From Mesorhizobium sp. J428 (lineage in GTDB: Bacteria > Pseudomonadota > Alphaproteobacteria > Rhizobiales > Rhizobiaceae): DNA of 64,000 bases. Location: NCBI RefSeq assembly GCF_024699925.1, contig NZ_JAJOMX010000001.1, positions 3,696,001 to 3,760,000 of the forward strand, written 5' to 3'. The translations under genes and the position numbers were made by a program. Shown here piece by piece: positions 53,573-61,920 of the stretch (position 1 is the first letter of the stretch; each line of letters opens with the position of its first letter). The notes beneath the pieces were generated by a model. It was not told the DNA's origin, did no database searches, and saw only the letters and a program-made list of their open reading frames with translations.

Positions 53573-54271
53573 CTAACTCACAGGCAACAGGGGGATGCTC
53601 TCGCCCGCCCTCGTCTGCCACAGATCTCCTGTCTCGAGGTCGAACCACCAACCGTGCAGTTGCAGTGTTCCTTCATCCACGCGCTCGCGCAGCCACGGAT
53701 AGGTCAGCAAGTTCTTGAGAGATCCGGCGATCGCCGCCCGTTCCACCAGGAAGGCGTTTTCCCGCAGCAGATCCAGCGAGACTTCGCGTCGTCCGCCTTG
53801 GGTATCGGGGTCATTGACGTGCAGCCTGCAGGCATCGATGGCGATTTCCACCCAGTCGTTGATGAAGTCCCGCGCCATACGCTGGCCACTGGCGCCGTTG
53901 ATCAGCGCCTTGATGCCTCCGCAATGAGCGTGGCCCATCACGACGATGTGGTCGACCTTGAGGTCGCGGACCGCATATTCGATAGCCGCGCCCGTGCCGT
54001 GCAGCGAGGGACCCGGCTGATAAGGGGGAACCAGATTGGCGACGTTGCGCACCGTGAACAGTTCACCCGGCTTCGCGCCCGAAAGGATGGCCGGATCCAC
54101 CCGGCTGTCCGAACACGAGATCATCAGGGTTGCCGGCGCCTGGCCGTCCTCGACGAGCGACTGCATGAGGCCAGCTTCACGCCCGTAATGGCTGGCCTTG
54201 AATGCCATGATGCCCGCGGTGAGGTGGCTGATGTCGCGGCAGGAGCAGCCTGGAAGTTGATCTACGCCCAC
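53573..54271 (-). CDS. Beta-carbonic anhydrase
   Basis: Zinc enzyme (232 aa) that interconverts CO2 and bicarbonate in the cytoplasm. Ligands are Cys and Asp in ISCSDSRVDPA and His and Cys in MGHAHCGGIKAL; ELFTVRNVANLVPPY is the conserved strand between them, and GTGAAIEYAV follows. The GTG at 54271 with AGGGGA 5 bases upstream is preferred to the ATG at 54361, which has no ribosome site, and to the ATG at 54208, which would remove the conserved SHLTAG helix. It heads the operon with the NCS2-HATPase permease 33 bases downstream. Bicarbonate may be linked to the transported solute or to the signal. Confidence 0.93.
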   Translation of the reverse strand: MGVDQLPGCSCRDISHLTAGIMAFKASHYGREAGLMQSLVEDGQAPATLMISCSDSRVDPAILSGAKPGELFTVRNVANLVPPYQPGPSLHGTGAAIEYAVRDLKVDHIVVMGHAHCGGIKALINGASGQRMARDFINDWVEIAIDACRLHVNDPDTQGGRREVSLDLLRENAFLVERAAIAGSLKNLLTYPWLRERVDEGTLQLHGWWFDLETGDLWQTRAGESIPLLPVS

Positions 54272-54698
54272 ATTCGTCCCCTGTGCCAGTCGTCGGATGA
54301 GAGGCCCGTAGACAGAACCGCCATCCTGCCGCAGAGGCAGGTTCGCAGCCTTTGCAGCCAAGACATGGAATGTGGAGAGAAAACGTGAAGATTTTGTTCC
54401 GAAGCGCAGCGGAAATCCGGCAGCGTGCCGATAGCCGCTGTTTCGTCACCTTGCCTTGAAACCGGCTCGACGCCGTTACCTGAAGGCAGGCAGCAAGACT
54501 ATGAGCACCGGCGTTAATTTTCCGCATCGCCGGCGGACTCCGACTCGTCTGCAATGGCCGGCGATGGTCTACCCCCGCCGCGGATCGAAGTTTTGTCGTC
54601 CTAACGGAACACTTCGCTTCCAGCTTGCGTGGAATCTTTACCTTTCGGAGACAAGAGACAATTGTCCTTTCCGGGATTCAACAGGAATCAGGTTTGTC
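54272..54698. other. Divergent control region, carbonic anhydrase / STAS
   Basis: 427 bases without a convincing gene. GGAAC (54605-54609), 17 bases, CGTG (54627-54630) is a weak EcfG-type promoter 68 bases before the STAS gene. No inverted repeat or riboswitch fold was noticed. Confidence 0.35.
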
Positions 54699-55025
54699 AT
54701 GGGCATCACATTCGAAAGGGTGGGCAACGCGACCGTCGCCAGCCTGCAGGGGCGGCTCGACAGCAGCAACTCTTCCGCTGTCGAGACTGAACTCTTTAGT
54801 CAACTGGGCGATGGCGGTTTCGTTCTGGATGTCAGCAAGCTCGACTACATTTCAAGCGCGGGCTTGCGGGTGGTTCTCGTCGTGGCCAAGCGCCTGAAGC
54901 AGTCGGGCAGCGCGTTCCTACTGGCTGGCATGCAGCCGCATATCCGGGATGTGTTCGAGATTTCCGGCTTCCTCAGCATTCTCGCCGTGGCGGAGAATCG
55001 CGACGAGGCGCTGACGCGCCTCTGA
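54699..55025 (+). CDS. STAS domain anti-sigma factor antagonist
   Basis: Single-domain STAS protein (108 aa) of the SpoIIAA/RsbV type. It works by binding an anti-sigma-like ATPase domain when unphosphorylated. The phospho-site is the Ser pair in LDYISSAGLRVVLVVAKRLK; the fold elements MGITFERVGNATVASLQGRL and VFEISGFLSILAVAENRDEA are standard. The start is ATG 54699; longer frames upstream are not STAS-like. It faces the PP2C phosphatase gene, and the two stop codons touch (55025/55026). The phosphatase should dephosphorylate it, and the ATPase domain on the NCS2 permease is its probable partner. Confidence 0.93.
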   Translation: MGITFERVGNATVASLQGRLDSSNSSAVETELFSQLGDGGFVLDVSKLDYISSAGLRVVLVVAKRLKQSGSAFLLAGMQPHIRDVFEISGFLSILAVAENRDEALTRL

Positions 55026-56939
55026 TCAGGACTGGCTGCTGCGCGGACCATTGTAGCGGATGACAAGGCAGGTGATGTCATCCGACTGTTCGGCGGCGCC
55101 GACGAAATCGCCGACAGCGTTTGTGACATCGGCAAGCACGAGTTCGACGGTCAGCCTATGCGCATCGGTCAGTGCGCTACGCAGACGCGCCTCGGTGAAT
55201 TCCCTCCCTTCGCCGTCCATCGCCTCCGATATGCCGTCGGTATACAGAAACAGCGTGTCACCCTCCGTCAGGATCACGCTCTTTTCCGCATAATCAAGTC
55301 CGGGCGCCACCCCCAATGCTACGCCTCCGGTGCGCGGCAGGTCCTGCACGCTGCCGTCCTGGCGCCGGATGACCATTGGTGGGTTGTGCCCGCCATTGGC
55401 ATAGGTCAGCGTGCCGGTTTCCGTGTCGAGAATGCCGTAGAAGGTGGTTACGAACAGGTCCATCGGGTTCTGCCCGCACAGCATCGTGTTCGCCGCCGCG
55501 AGGCAGGCGCCGGCCGAGCGGTTCTCACGCGCGCTGGACTGCAACACGGTGCGGGAGATCGCCATGAAGAACGCCGCCGGCACACCCTTGCCCGAAACGT
55601 CGGCGATCACGATGCCTAGATGGCGGTCGTCTATGGTGAAAAAATCGTAGAAGTCGCCGCCAAGTTCGCGGGCGGGAATCATCGTCGCGTTGCCCGCATA
55701 GGAAGGGTGCGCGGGCAGCCCCTGCGGAAGGATTGCGGCCTGAAGGGAGCGTGCCGCATCGAGCTCCGCCTCGACCCGACGTTTGGATTCCTCCAGCAGT
55801 CTGTTCTTCTGCTCCAGTTCCGTCGTGCGCGCGCGGACCTGGGCCTCGAGATGTTCCTCGCGAGCCTGGACCTCGATTGCCATGTGCTGGAATACGCGGG
55901 CCAGCGTGCCGAGCTCATCGGCCCGCCCGGCAAGCGTGTTCAGGCTTTCCGGGCGAAAGATGCGGCTGTCGATTTGCGTTGCGGCCGCGGTCATTGCGGA
56001 GACCGGGCGGGCGATGCGGCCGGCAAACAGTCCGGCGACGCCGACGCCGACCGCAAGCACGAGACCTGCGGCAAGCATGCCGTAGTAGAGATAGTCGAGA
56101 AGCATGTCCTCCAGCCGCTGCGTCGACATCGACAGGACGGTTGCGCCAATGGTGATGCCGGCCGTATCGCGGATGGGCGCGGCCACGAGAAGACGACCTT
56201 GCCCGAAGTCGAAGTCGGCGGCGGTGCCTTCGATCGCCCTCGCCGCGAGCCTGCCGGCGGCCGCCGGCATGTCGTCGCCCACCGAAGCCATCGATACCTG
56301 CGCGTCGTCGAAAACCTGTATCGCCCTTATCCCGTCACGATTGATCAGCGCGGCCAGGAGAACTGGCAGGCTGTTGGCGGCGCGCACCGGGTCGAGAACG
56401 GCATCTGGTTGGCCGGCAATCAGCGCCCGCCCGCCGTCCACACGCACGCCGACGTAGCGGACGCCGTCGATCGCTCCGCCGAGCGGCAGGCGGAAGCGGC
56501 GGCCGCTCGTCAAGGCATCCAGCGCTGCACGAGGCAGGCCGTCTGGAAGGCTCTCGCCGCTGACCACCGCTCCATAGTCGCCAACGGAACTTGCCAGCAC
56601 CGTAAGGTCCTTGTCGACGAGCCAAAGCGAGGAGATATTGCCGCGTGCAGCGACTTCCGCGAGCAGGTTTCCGAAGTCCGGACTGGCCTGCGCCGGCATG
56701 CTGGCAATGGCGAAAGCCAATGTGGAGAGATCGTCGACAAGGACCGACTGCATCTCCTCCAGCGATATCTCGGTGAGGCGGGCGCTTTCGGCGACAATGC
56801 GGGCGACGGCCTGCGCCTGCGCCTCGGCCTGCTCGATGAGCGCGTGTCGTCCGAGCCAGCCGAACACGACGCTGATTGTGATGATCGCCAGCGTGATGCA
56901 GGCGGCGACCATGAGGATGAGGCGCCGGGTCAGGGTCAC
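55026..56939 (-). CDS. Membrane PP2C (SpoIIE/RsbU) phosphatase with periplasmic sensor and HAMP
   Basis: Serine phosphatase (637 aa) that would activate the STAS antagonist. In order: membrane helix 7-29; periplasmic sensor of about 250 residues (30-280, dCache-like, with WLVDKDLTVLASSVGDYGAV); helix 285-308; HAMP 309-365; coiled coil 365-400; PP2C domain 400-630 with RSLQAAILPQGLPAHPSYAG, GGDFYDFF, IADVSGKGVPAAFFMAISR and FLYTDGISEAMDGEGREF, all Asp metal residues kept. The GTG at 56939 has GGAGG 6 bases upstream and overlaps the stop of a 36-codon upstream frame. A solute-binding protein is divergently encoded, perhaps delivering the signal. Confidence 0.93.
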   Translation of the reverse strand: MTLTRRLILMVAACITLAIITISVVFGWLGRHALIEQAEAQAQAVARIVAESARLTEISLEEMQSVLVDDLSTLAFAIASMPAQASPDFGNLLAEVAARGNISSLWLVDKDLTVLASSVGDYGAVVSGESLPDGLPRAALDALTSGRRFRLPLGGAIDGVRYVGVRVDGGRALIAGQPDAVLDPVRAANSLPVLLAALINRDGIRAIQVFDDAQVSMASVGDDMPAAAGRLAARAIEGTAADFDFGQGRLLVAAPIRDTAGITIGATVLSMSTQRLEDMLLDYLYYGMLAAGLVLAVGVGVAGLFAGRIARPVSAMTAAATQIDSRIFRPESLNTLAGRADELGTLARVFQHMAIEVQAREEHLEAQVRARTTELEQKNRLLEESKRRVEAELDAARSLQAAILPQGLPAHPSYAGNATMIPARELGGDFYDFFTIDDRHLGIVIADVSGKGVPAAFFMAISRTVLQSSARENRSAGACLAAANTMLCGQNPMDLFVTTFYGILDTETGTLTYANGGHNPPMVIRRQDGSVQDLPRTGGVALGVAPGLDYAEKSVILTEGDTLFLYTDGISEAMDGEGREFTEARLRSALTDAHRLTVELVLADVTNAVGDFVGAAEQSDDITCLVIRYNGPRSSQS

Positions 56940-57046
56940 GCCCCGCCTCCGTCGGCGGGCGCCTTGATCTCTTCCTGTATTATGGCGATCGTCCCCAATG
57001 TCGCTGCGAGATCGAGTCGGCGTTCGAGCGGAGGGGCACCAGCCAT
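56936..57046 (-). CDS. Possible small upstream protein coupled to the PP2C gene
   Basis: A 36-codon frame starting MAGAPPLERRLDLAATLGTI and ending KAPADGGGA, with stop overlapping the phosphatase GTG (GTGA). The overlap suggests translational coupling, and a GGGGAG stands 11 bases upstream of its ATG. No family is recognised. It may be a leader peptide, a small partner or chance; a frameshifted fragment of a larger ORF cannot be excluded. Confidence 0.3.
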   Translation of the reverse strand: MAGAPPLERRLDLAATLGTIAIIQEEIKAPADGGGA

Positions 57047-57146
57047 GAGGCGTCGCTCCCCTCGGTGAGGAGATATCCTCTTGATCTTGAACGAGACCGG
57101 GTAGGGCTGTCGCAAAGCCAAAGACATTTTGAGGGTAACACGATTC

Positions 57147-57162
57147 ATGCGTTTCGACGCAT
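57147..57162. promoter_or_regulatory. Short perfect inverted repeat in the PP2C / binding-protein region
   Basis: ATGCGT, TTCG, ACGCAT. It lies between the two divergent genes, about 85 bases before the binding-protein start. It could be a regulator half-palindrome or a tetraloop hairpin in the message. Confidence 0.3.
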
Positions 57163-57247
57163 CCTCTCAGCAGCATCGACGTAATTTATGAACGAGTGTG
57201 TTTCAAACTGGAGAGAATTTGCAGTCGGGGTGTTGAGAGGTCCACAC

Positions 57248-58124
57248 ATGGCGAGATTTGCGTTGGTTGCGATTGCCTGGACGTTGATGTGCCCAGTCCA
57301 GACGGAGGCGGTTCATGCCGGCACGCTGTCGCAAATTGCCGAAAGTGGGGTCATTCGGGCTGGGCATAAGAGCTGACGCCGTACCGTTTGCCTATCTGGC
57401 CGAAGACGGCAAACCGGAAGGCTTTTCCGTCGACCTGATAGAGGAGATCCGCGCCGCGGCGGAGGCGCGTCTCGGGCGACCGGTGCGGACGGAACTGAGC
57501 CGGGTAACGCCGTCGAATCGCTTGCAGATGGTCGCATCCGGCGCGCTCGATATCGTTTGCGAGATTACGACGCCGACTTGGGACCGTGAGAAGCTCGTGG
57601 ACTTTTCGGTTCCCTTTTTCAGGGATGGCACCCGTATTCTGGCGTTCCGGGATACGCTGAAAACCACGCCGGACATAAAGGACATGACGATCGGCGTGGC
57701 TGAGGGCACGACGACAGGCGATATCCTGACAGAGGCCTTGCCGGGAATGGTGACGCGTGCCTACCCGTCGATGGACGAGGCATTCGCTGCGCTCAGAAGC
57801 GGCGAGGTCCAAGGGGTGGCCAATATCGGCATCATCCTGCTCGGCTTGTCGCGAAAGCTGGAACCGGACCGCAGCGTCGTTCTGCTGCCGCGCACCGAGC
57901 CCCTGGGCAATGAGACAATGGCCTGCATGCTGCCGCAAGACGACAGCGAGTGGCGGGATTTCGTCAACGCCACCATCATCGGGCTGACGCGTGACCTTGC
58001 CGACTATCGCGGCCGCTACATGCAGATTTATGATAAGTGGTTCGGACGCGAGGGCCGACTGGTCTATCCTCTGGACCGGTCGACCCGCGATTATCTGCTG
58101 CACGCAAACATCTGGGCGCGATAG
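57248..58124 (+). pseudogene. Amino-acid-type periplasmic solute-binding protein (SBP_bac_3), frameshifted by one extra G
   Basis: Periplasmic binding protein of about 291 residues related to polar-amino-acid ABC binding proteins, without ABC partners nearby. ATG at 57248 opens a signal peptide (MARFALVAIAWTLMCPVQTE...AVHA), then GTLSQIAESGVIR. After the GGG at 57357-57359 the frame must change by one base: deleting one G gives VIRLGIRADAVPFAYLAEDG, the family sequence. It then runs intact (LSRVTPSNRLQMVASGALDI; WDREKLVDFSVPFFRDG) to 58124. It is divergent from the membrane phosphatase and may be its signal receptor rather than a transporter part. Confidence 0.85.
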
Positions 58125-58268
58125 GCTCTTGAACCGCAGAGCAGGGGCGGCGGATCAAGGTTCGGTCGCCAAGGGCCGGTCACGTTCAAGCGCCACGCTT
58201 GCTGCCGAGCTTGAAATGTTCATGTTTTGTTCTATTCTGTCTTCCGCGATCCTCTGGGAGTTCGCGAA

Positions 58269-58873
58269 ATGGAACAATTGTCGTTCGACCTGCCGTCGCT
58301 GCCTCGCGCGACGGTTCACGTGCTCTTCTTCGCGCTGCGGCCTGATGCGGCCGTGAACGCCGAGGTGGATCGATGCCTGCCTATCTGGCGCGGCCGGCTC
58401 GGCCTGCGCGGCAAGGTGGTGGCGCCCGCATGCGCCGGCACGTTTCCCTGCTGGTGCTCGGGCCGCGGACGCTGTTGCCGGACGGTCATGTCGAGCGCGT
58501 TTGCAGCGCGACGGCCGGTTTCTCCTGCCCGCCGTTCGAAATCCGGTTCGACAGGATCATGGATTTCGGAGGCAGCATCGTCCTGACCGGCGGCAACGGC
58601 AATCCGGCGACGGACACTTTCCGGCAGGCCCTCGCGACGCGGCTGCGGAATTTGCTGCCACGGCAGCAGGGCCGGTTCACGGCCCACATGACGCTGCTGC
58701 ACGACCAGGCGGCCTCCTTCACGACCTCCAGGATCGAGCCGCTGGGCTGGATCGTTCGAGACTTCGTCCTCATCGAGAGCTATCAGGGCGAAGGGTTCCA
58801 TGCCGAAGCCGGCCGCTGGCCCCTTGCGCACGGTGCGGCCGTCCCTGCAATCGATGCTGTTGCGGCGACTTGA
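58269..58873 (+). pseudogene. 2'-5' RNA ligase / LigT-type phosphoesterase, frameshifted by one missing C
   Basis: Two-histidine phosphoesterase of the 2'-5' RNA ligase family (about 200 aa). It begins MEQLSFDLPSLPRATVHVLF and FALRPDAAVNAEVDRCLP. At the CCC run (58425-58427) the frame must change: one more C gives VVAPRMRRHVSLLVLG, providing the first H-x-S motif. The second motif H-x-T is in FTAHMTLLHDQ. Both are needed for catalysis. Without the correction the gene is split in two. It stands alone, 144 bases after the binding-protein gene and about 108 bases before the host-attachment gene. Confidence 0.8.
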
Positions 58874-58981
58874 CGAGGATCAAGGTCTTTTACCTCGGTG
58901 CGGCCCAAAGGAGGAGCAAGACCGACGAGGCCTCCGTTCGGGCGTGCGCGTGGGCGGTCGAGAGAATGCGGGAGAAAGCGA

Positions 58982-59386
58982 ATGATCCTACTCAATGAAA
59001 CGACCGTCGCCGTGGTCGACGGCGCGAGGCTCCGCCTGTTCCGGAACAGGGGCCATGAACCGCAGATCGATCTCGTGGAACTTGCGGAGCCAGCGATCGC
59101 TGCCGAAAACCAGGGCTCGGGCGGGCGCCATCACAGTTCGACCGCCAATCCAGACATGTCCCGTCTTGCCGAGGACAATTTCGCAGCCGCGGCGGCGGAC
59201 CACCTCAATCGCCAGGTGCTTTCAGGCGAAATCGGCACGCTTTTCGTCATCGCCGATCCGCGGACGCTGGGAGAACTGCGCCGCCACTTCCATGACACGG
59301 TGCGCGCGAAGCTCGTCGGGGATCTCGCAAAGGACCTCACGGCGCAGGACAGGCAGGACATCGAGAGGATCCTCGCCAAGGCATAG
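58982..59386 (+). CDS. Host attachment family protein
   Basis: Cytoplasmic protein (134 aa) of the host_attach family, named after a plant-attachment mutant in rhizobia-like bacteria and related in fold to RNase/eRF1-like domains. Features: TVAVVDGARLRLFRNRGHEP, SRLAEDNFAAAAADHLNRQV and LFVIADPRTLGELRRHFHDT, VRAKLVGDLAKDLTAQ. ATG at 58982 has GGGAGA upstream. Biochemical role is not established; it may be an RNA- or ribosome-associated protein. It is common in alphaproteobacterial stress islands. Confidence 0.88.
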   Translation: MILLNETTVAVVDGARLRLFRNRGHEPQIDLVELAEPAIAAENQGSGGRHHSSTANPDMSRLAEDNFAAAAADHLNRQVLSGEIGTLFVIADPRTLGELRRHFHDTVRAKLVGDLAKDLTAQDRQDIERILAKA

Positions 59387-59471
59387 ACGGGTCATTCCAG
59401 TCCGCCGACGCCGGGGCATCCGGGGCTCGGGTCAGGGATCGGTGAACAACCCCGCGAAAGGAGATCGCAGC

Positions 59472-60566
59472 ATGAACAGGCGTCGTCTTCTTGGGGCAAT
59501 GGCCGGACTCGCCGTCCTTGGTGGCGGTGGCGTCTTCGCTTGGAACCGGGCCACCGGATCGCTCGCCGACTACGAGCGCTATGCGGCCCGCCTTCGTGCG
59601 CCGCTTTCCGGGAGGCCGGATCTGAAAAACCTCGTCCGTTATGCGACGCTGGCCGCCAACAGCCATAACACGCAGGCCTGGCGGTTCGCCGCGACGCAGA
59701 CCGCCATCGGCCTCTTGCCGGACGAGAGCCGCCGCACGCCGGTGGTCGATCCGGACGACCATCATCTTTATGTCAGCCTGGGCTGCGCGGCGGAGAACCT
59801 CGCCATTGCGGGGCGTGCCGGCGGCTGGCCGGGCGAGCTGCTGGCAGCACCGGGCGACGGCAGTGCGATCGGCTATGATTTCGCGGAAGGCGCAGCGCAG
59901 GCCGATCCGCTGTTCGACGCCATCCCGCTGCGCCAGTCGACGCGCGCCGACTATGACGGCCGGCCCGTCGCACCGGCGGATCTGGCAGCGCTCGAGAAGG
60001 CAGCCGCCGAGCCCGGCGTCCGGCTGGTGATCCTGACCGAGGAAACGGCGCGGGCGAAACTGCGCGACCTGATCGTCGCCGGCAACGACGCCCAGATGAT
60101 GGCCCCCGCCTTCGTGGCCGAACTGCTGCAGTGGATCCGCTTCAACCCGCGCGACGCCATGCGCACGGGCGACGGGCTGTTGTCCGCCGCAAGCGGCAGC
60201 CCGTCCCTGCCGGGCGCGGTCGGCCGCCGCCTCTTTCCGCTCGTCGCCACGCCGAAGGGCGAGGCGGACCGTTATGCCCGCCAGGCCGCGTCGACCCCCG
60301 CCTTCGCCGTGTTCCTCGCCGATCGCGCCGACAGCGGGCACTGGATCGCGGTCGGCCGCGCCTGCCAGCGCATGCTGCTGACGGCGACGACGCTCGGGCT
60401 GCGGCACGCCTTCGTCAACCAGCCGGTCGAGGTGGCCGCGTTCAGGTCCGATCTCGCCGCGCTCGCGGGCGAGGCGGGCAGGCGGCCCGACCTCGTTCTG
60501 CGGCTCGGCTACGGGCCAACGATGCCGTATTCGCCGCGCCGCCCGGTGGAGGCGGTGCTGGTATAG
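59472..60566 (+). CDS. Acg-family FMN-binding nitroreductase-like protein with Tat-like signal
   Basis: Nitroreductase-fold protein (364 aa) of the Acg group, in which one chain carries two flavin-fold halves. The start at 59472 has AAGGAG 8 bases upstream. The N terminus MNRRRLLGAMAGLAVLGGGG is a twin-arginine-like signal or anchor. Fold marks: VRYATLAANSHNTQAWRFAA, RRTPVVDPDDHHLYVSLGCA, AAENLAIAGRAGG, DAIPLRQSTRADYDGRPVAP. Acg relatives may sequester flavin instead of catalysing nitroreduction. It is convergent with the SRPBCC gene and 85 bases downstream of the host-attachment gene. Confidence 0.88.
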   Translation: MNRRRLLGAMAGLAVLGGGGVFAWNRATGSLADYERYAARLRAPLSGRPDLKNLVRYATLAANSHNTQAWRFAATQTAIGLLPDESRRTPVVDPDDHHLYVSLGCAAENLAIAGRAGGWPGELLAAPGDGSAIGYDFAEGAAQADPLFDAIPLRQSTRADYDGRPVAPADLAALEKAAAEPGVRLVILTEETARAKLRDLIVAGNDAQMMAPAFVAELLQWIRFNPRDAMRTGDGLLSAASGSPSLPGAVGRRLFPLVATPKGEADRYARQAASTPAFAVFLADRADSGHWIAVGRACQRMLLTATTLGLRHAFVNQPVEVAAFRSDLAALAGEAGRRPDLVLRLGYGPTMPYSPRRPVEAVLV

Positions 60567-60570
60567 CGGC

Positions 60571-61050
60571 CTACTTGCCCGCCTTGATGTGCTCCACCAT
60601 CTGGGTCACGACAGTGCCCCAGCCGTCGTGGAAGCCCATTTCCTCGTGGCTCTTGCGGGTCTCGTCATTGCCGTGAATGGCGATCGCCTTGTAGCGTGTC
60701 CCGCTGCCGGCGGGGGTCAGTTCGAGGACCGCCGTGAAGAACGGCTTGGCCGAGGGGCGGTAGCCAGGCAGCAGCGTGTCGGTGAAGACCAGCCGCTGGT
60801 GCGGGACCACCTCGAGGTAGCACCCGACATTCTCGAACTCCTGGCCTTCCGGCGAGCGCATCGTCGAGGCGAAGATGCCGCCGGGGCGCAGGTCGATCTC
60901 AACCGAGGTGATCGACCAGGGCTTGGGCACGAACCACTCCTTCAGGCTGGACGGGGTCGTCCACGCCTTCCAGACAAGTTCTACGGGAACGTCGATCTCG
61001 CGCTCCAGAACAAGGTCCAGCTTCGGGTCGATCTTGATCACGGACGTCAT
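60571..61050 (-). CDS. SRPBCC (AHSA1/START-like) protein, left copy
   Basis: Helix-grip ligand-binding protein (159 aa) of the AHSA1-like family. Typical: [51 protein letters not shown] and [20 protein letters not shown]. Start ATG 61050 overlaps the ArsR stop (ATGA), so it is coupled to that regulator. ArsR plus SRPBCC pairs are common and may bind hydrophobic or aromatic ligands; function unknown. A second such pair lies divergently 500 bases away. Confidence 0.9.
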   Translation of the reverse strand: MTSVIKIDPKLDLVLEREIDVPVELVWKAWTTPSSLKEWFVPKPWSITSVEIDLRPGGIFASTMRSPEGQEFENVGCYLEVVPHQRLVFTDTLLPGYRPSAKPFFTAVLELTPAGSGTRYKAIAIHGNDETRKSHEEMGFHDGWGTVVTQMVEHIKAGK

Positions 61051-61409
61051 TCGGCATTCTCCTCTCTGATGGACAAAAGATAATTGTCGAGCCGGTCGAG
61101 CCGGCGCTCCCACAGGGTGCGCTGCTTGCCGAGCCAGTCCTCCGCGAGCTTCAACTGCTCGGAGGCGACCTGATAGGTGCGCACGCGGCCTTCCTTGCGC
61201 GACCGCACGAGACCGCAATTTTCCAGCACCCTGAGATGTTCCATGAACGAGGGCAGGGCCATCTTGTAGGGCGCGGCGAGTTCCGAGACCGAGGCCTGCC
61301 GCGCGCTCAGCCGCTCGATCACGCTGCGCCGCGTCGGATCCGCGAGCGCGCGAAAGATGCCGTCGACCGCGGACGGGCTGGGCATCGATGTGGTCTGCTC
61401 CTGCAGCAT
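61047..61409 (-). CDS. ArsR family regulator, left copy
   Basis: Winged-helix repressor (120 aa, or 112 from the Met at 61385). The HTH runs [60 protein letters not shown]. No Cys metal site is visible, so it is not an arsenic sensor; the group instead controls an adjacent SRPBCC gene, here overlapping its stop. An ACTTAGG-N6-CCTAAGT repeat lies upstream as probable operator. It is transcribed away from the mirror-image pair to the right. Confidence 0.92.
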   Translation of the reverse strand: MLQEQTTSMPSPSAVDGIFRALADPTRRSVIERLSARQASVSELAAPYKMALPSFMEHLRVLENCGLVRSRKEGRVRTYQVASEQLKLAEDWLGKQRTLWERRLDRLDNYLLSIREENAE

Positions 61410-61466
61410 CTCGGGTGAGGCTCTCCAGCGGCGTCGCGCGCCGCAGGCTGGATACCTCATTAATAT

Positions 61467-61486
61467 ACTTAGGTCAAATCCTAAGT
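61467..61486. promoter_or_regulatory. ArsR-type operator in the divergent region
   Basis: ACTTAGG (61467-61473), TCAAAT, CCTAAGT (61480-61486), a perfect 7-bp inverted repeat. A related GTTAG...CTAA pair occurs at about 61514-61530 and the palindrome AAGCATATGCTT (61567-61578) overlaps the second ArsR start codon. Confidence 0.55.
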
Positions 61487-61572
61487 GTTGGCTGGTGGCA
61501 GCTCACTAAGAAAGTTAGGCACTTGCTAAACTATCGCTTGACGCAAGGCGTCGCTCGCAGATAGTAAAGCAT

Positions 61573-61920
61573 ATGCTTAACCAATCGACCGATCTCGACC
61601 GTATGTTCCACGCGCTCTCCGACCCCGGCCGCCGGGCGATGCTCGATCGGCTCGTGCGCGGTCCGGCGAGCGTCAAGGACCTGGCGGAGCCTTTGGCGAT
61701 GAGCCTGCCGGCGGTACTGCAGCATCTCCAGGTGCTCGAGGTCGGCGGACTGGTGACGTCGCAGAAGATCGGCCGGGTGCGCACATGCAGCCTGCGTCCC
61801 GATGCGCTGCGCGCGGCGGAGGCCTGGCTCAGCGACCGCCGCGGCATCTGGGAAAGCCGGTTCGACCGGCTGGGCCAGTTCCTTTCCGAACAAGACGATC
61901 AATCAGGAGACAGGTCATGA
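61573..61920 (+). CDS. ArsR family regulator, right copy
   Basis: Winged-helix repressor (115 aa) similar in layout to the left copy: MFHALSDPGRRAMLDRLVRG, PASVKDLAEPLAMSLPAVLQ, HLQVLEVGGLVTSQKIGRVR. No Cys or His metal motif. Its ATG lies inside the 12-bp palindrome AAGCATATGCTT and has no clear ribosome site, suggesting a leaderless message or tight autoregulation. The stop overlaps the next start (ATGA). Confidence 0.93.
   Translation: MLNQSTDLDRMFHALSDPGRRAMLDRLVRGPASVKDLAEPLAMSLPAVLQHLQVLEVGGLVTSQKIGRVRTCSLRPDALRAAEAWLSDRRGIWESRFDRLGQFLSEQDDQSGDRS

Noticed and set aside
51338..54388. A 1016-codon open frame on the plus strand
   Set aside because: It lies antisense to the methyltransferase, NCS2 and carbonic anhydrase genes, has low-complexity Arg/Gly/Asp-rich composition and matches no family; it is a GC-rich shadow.
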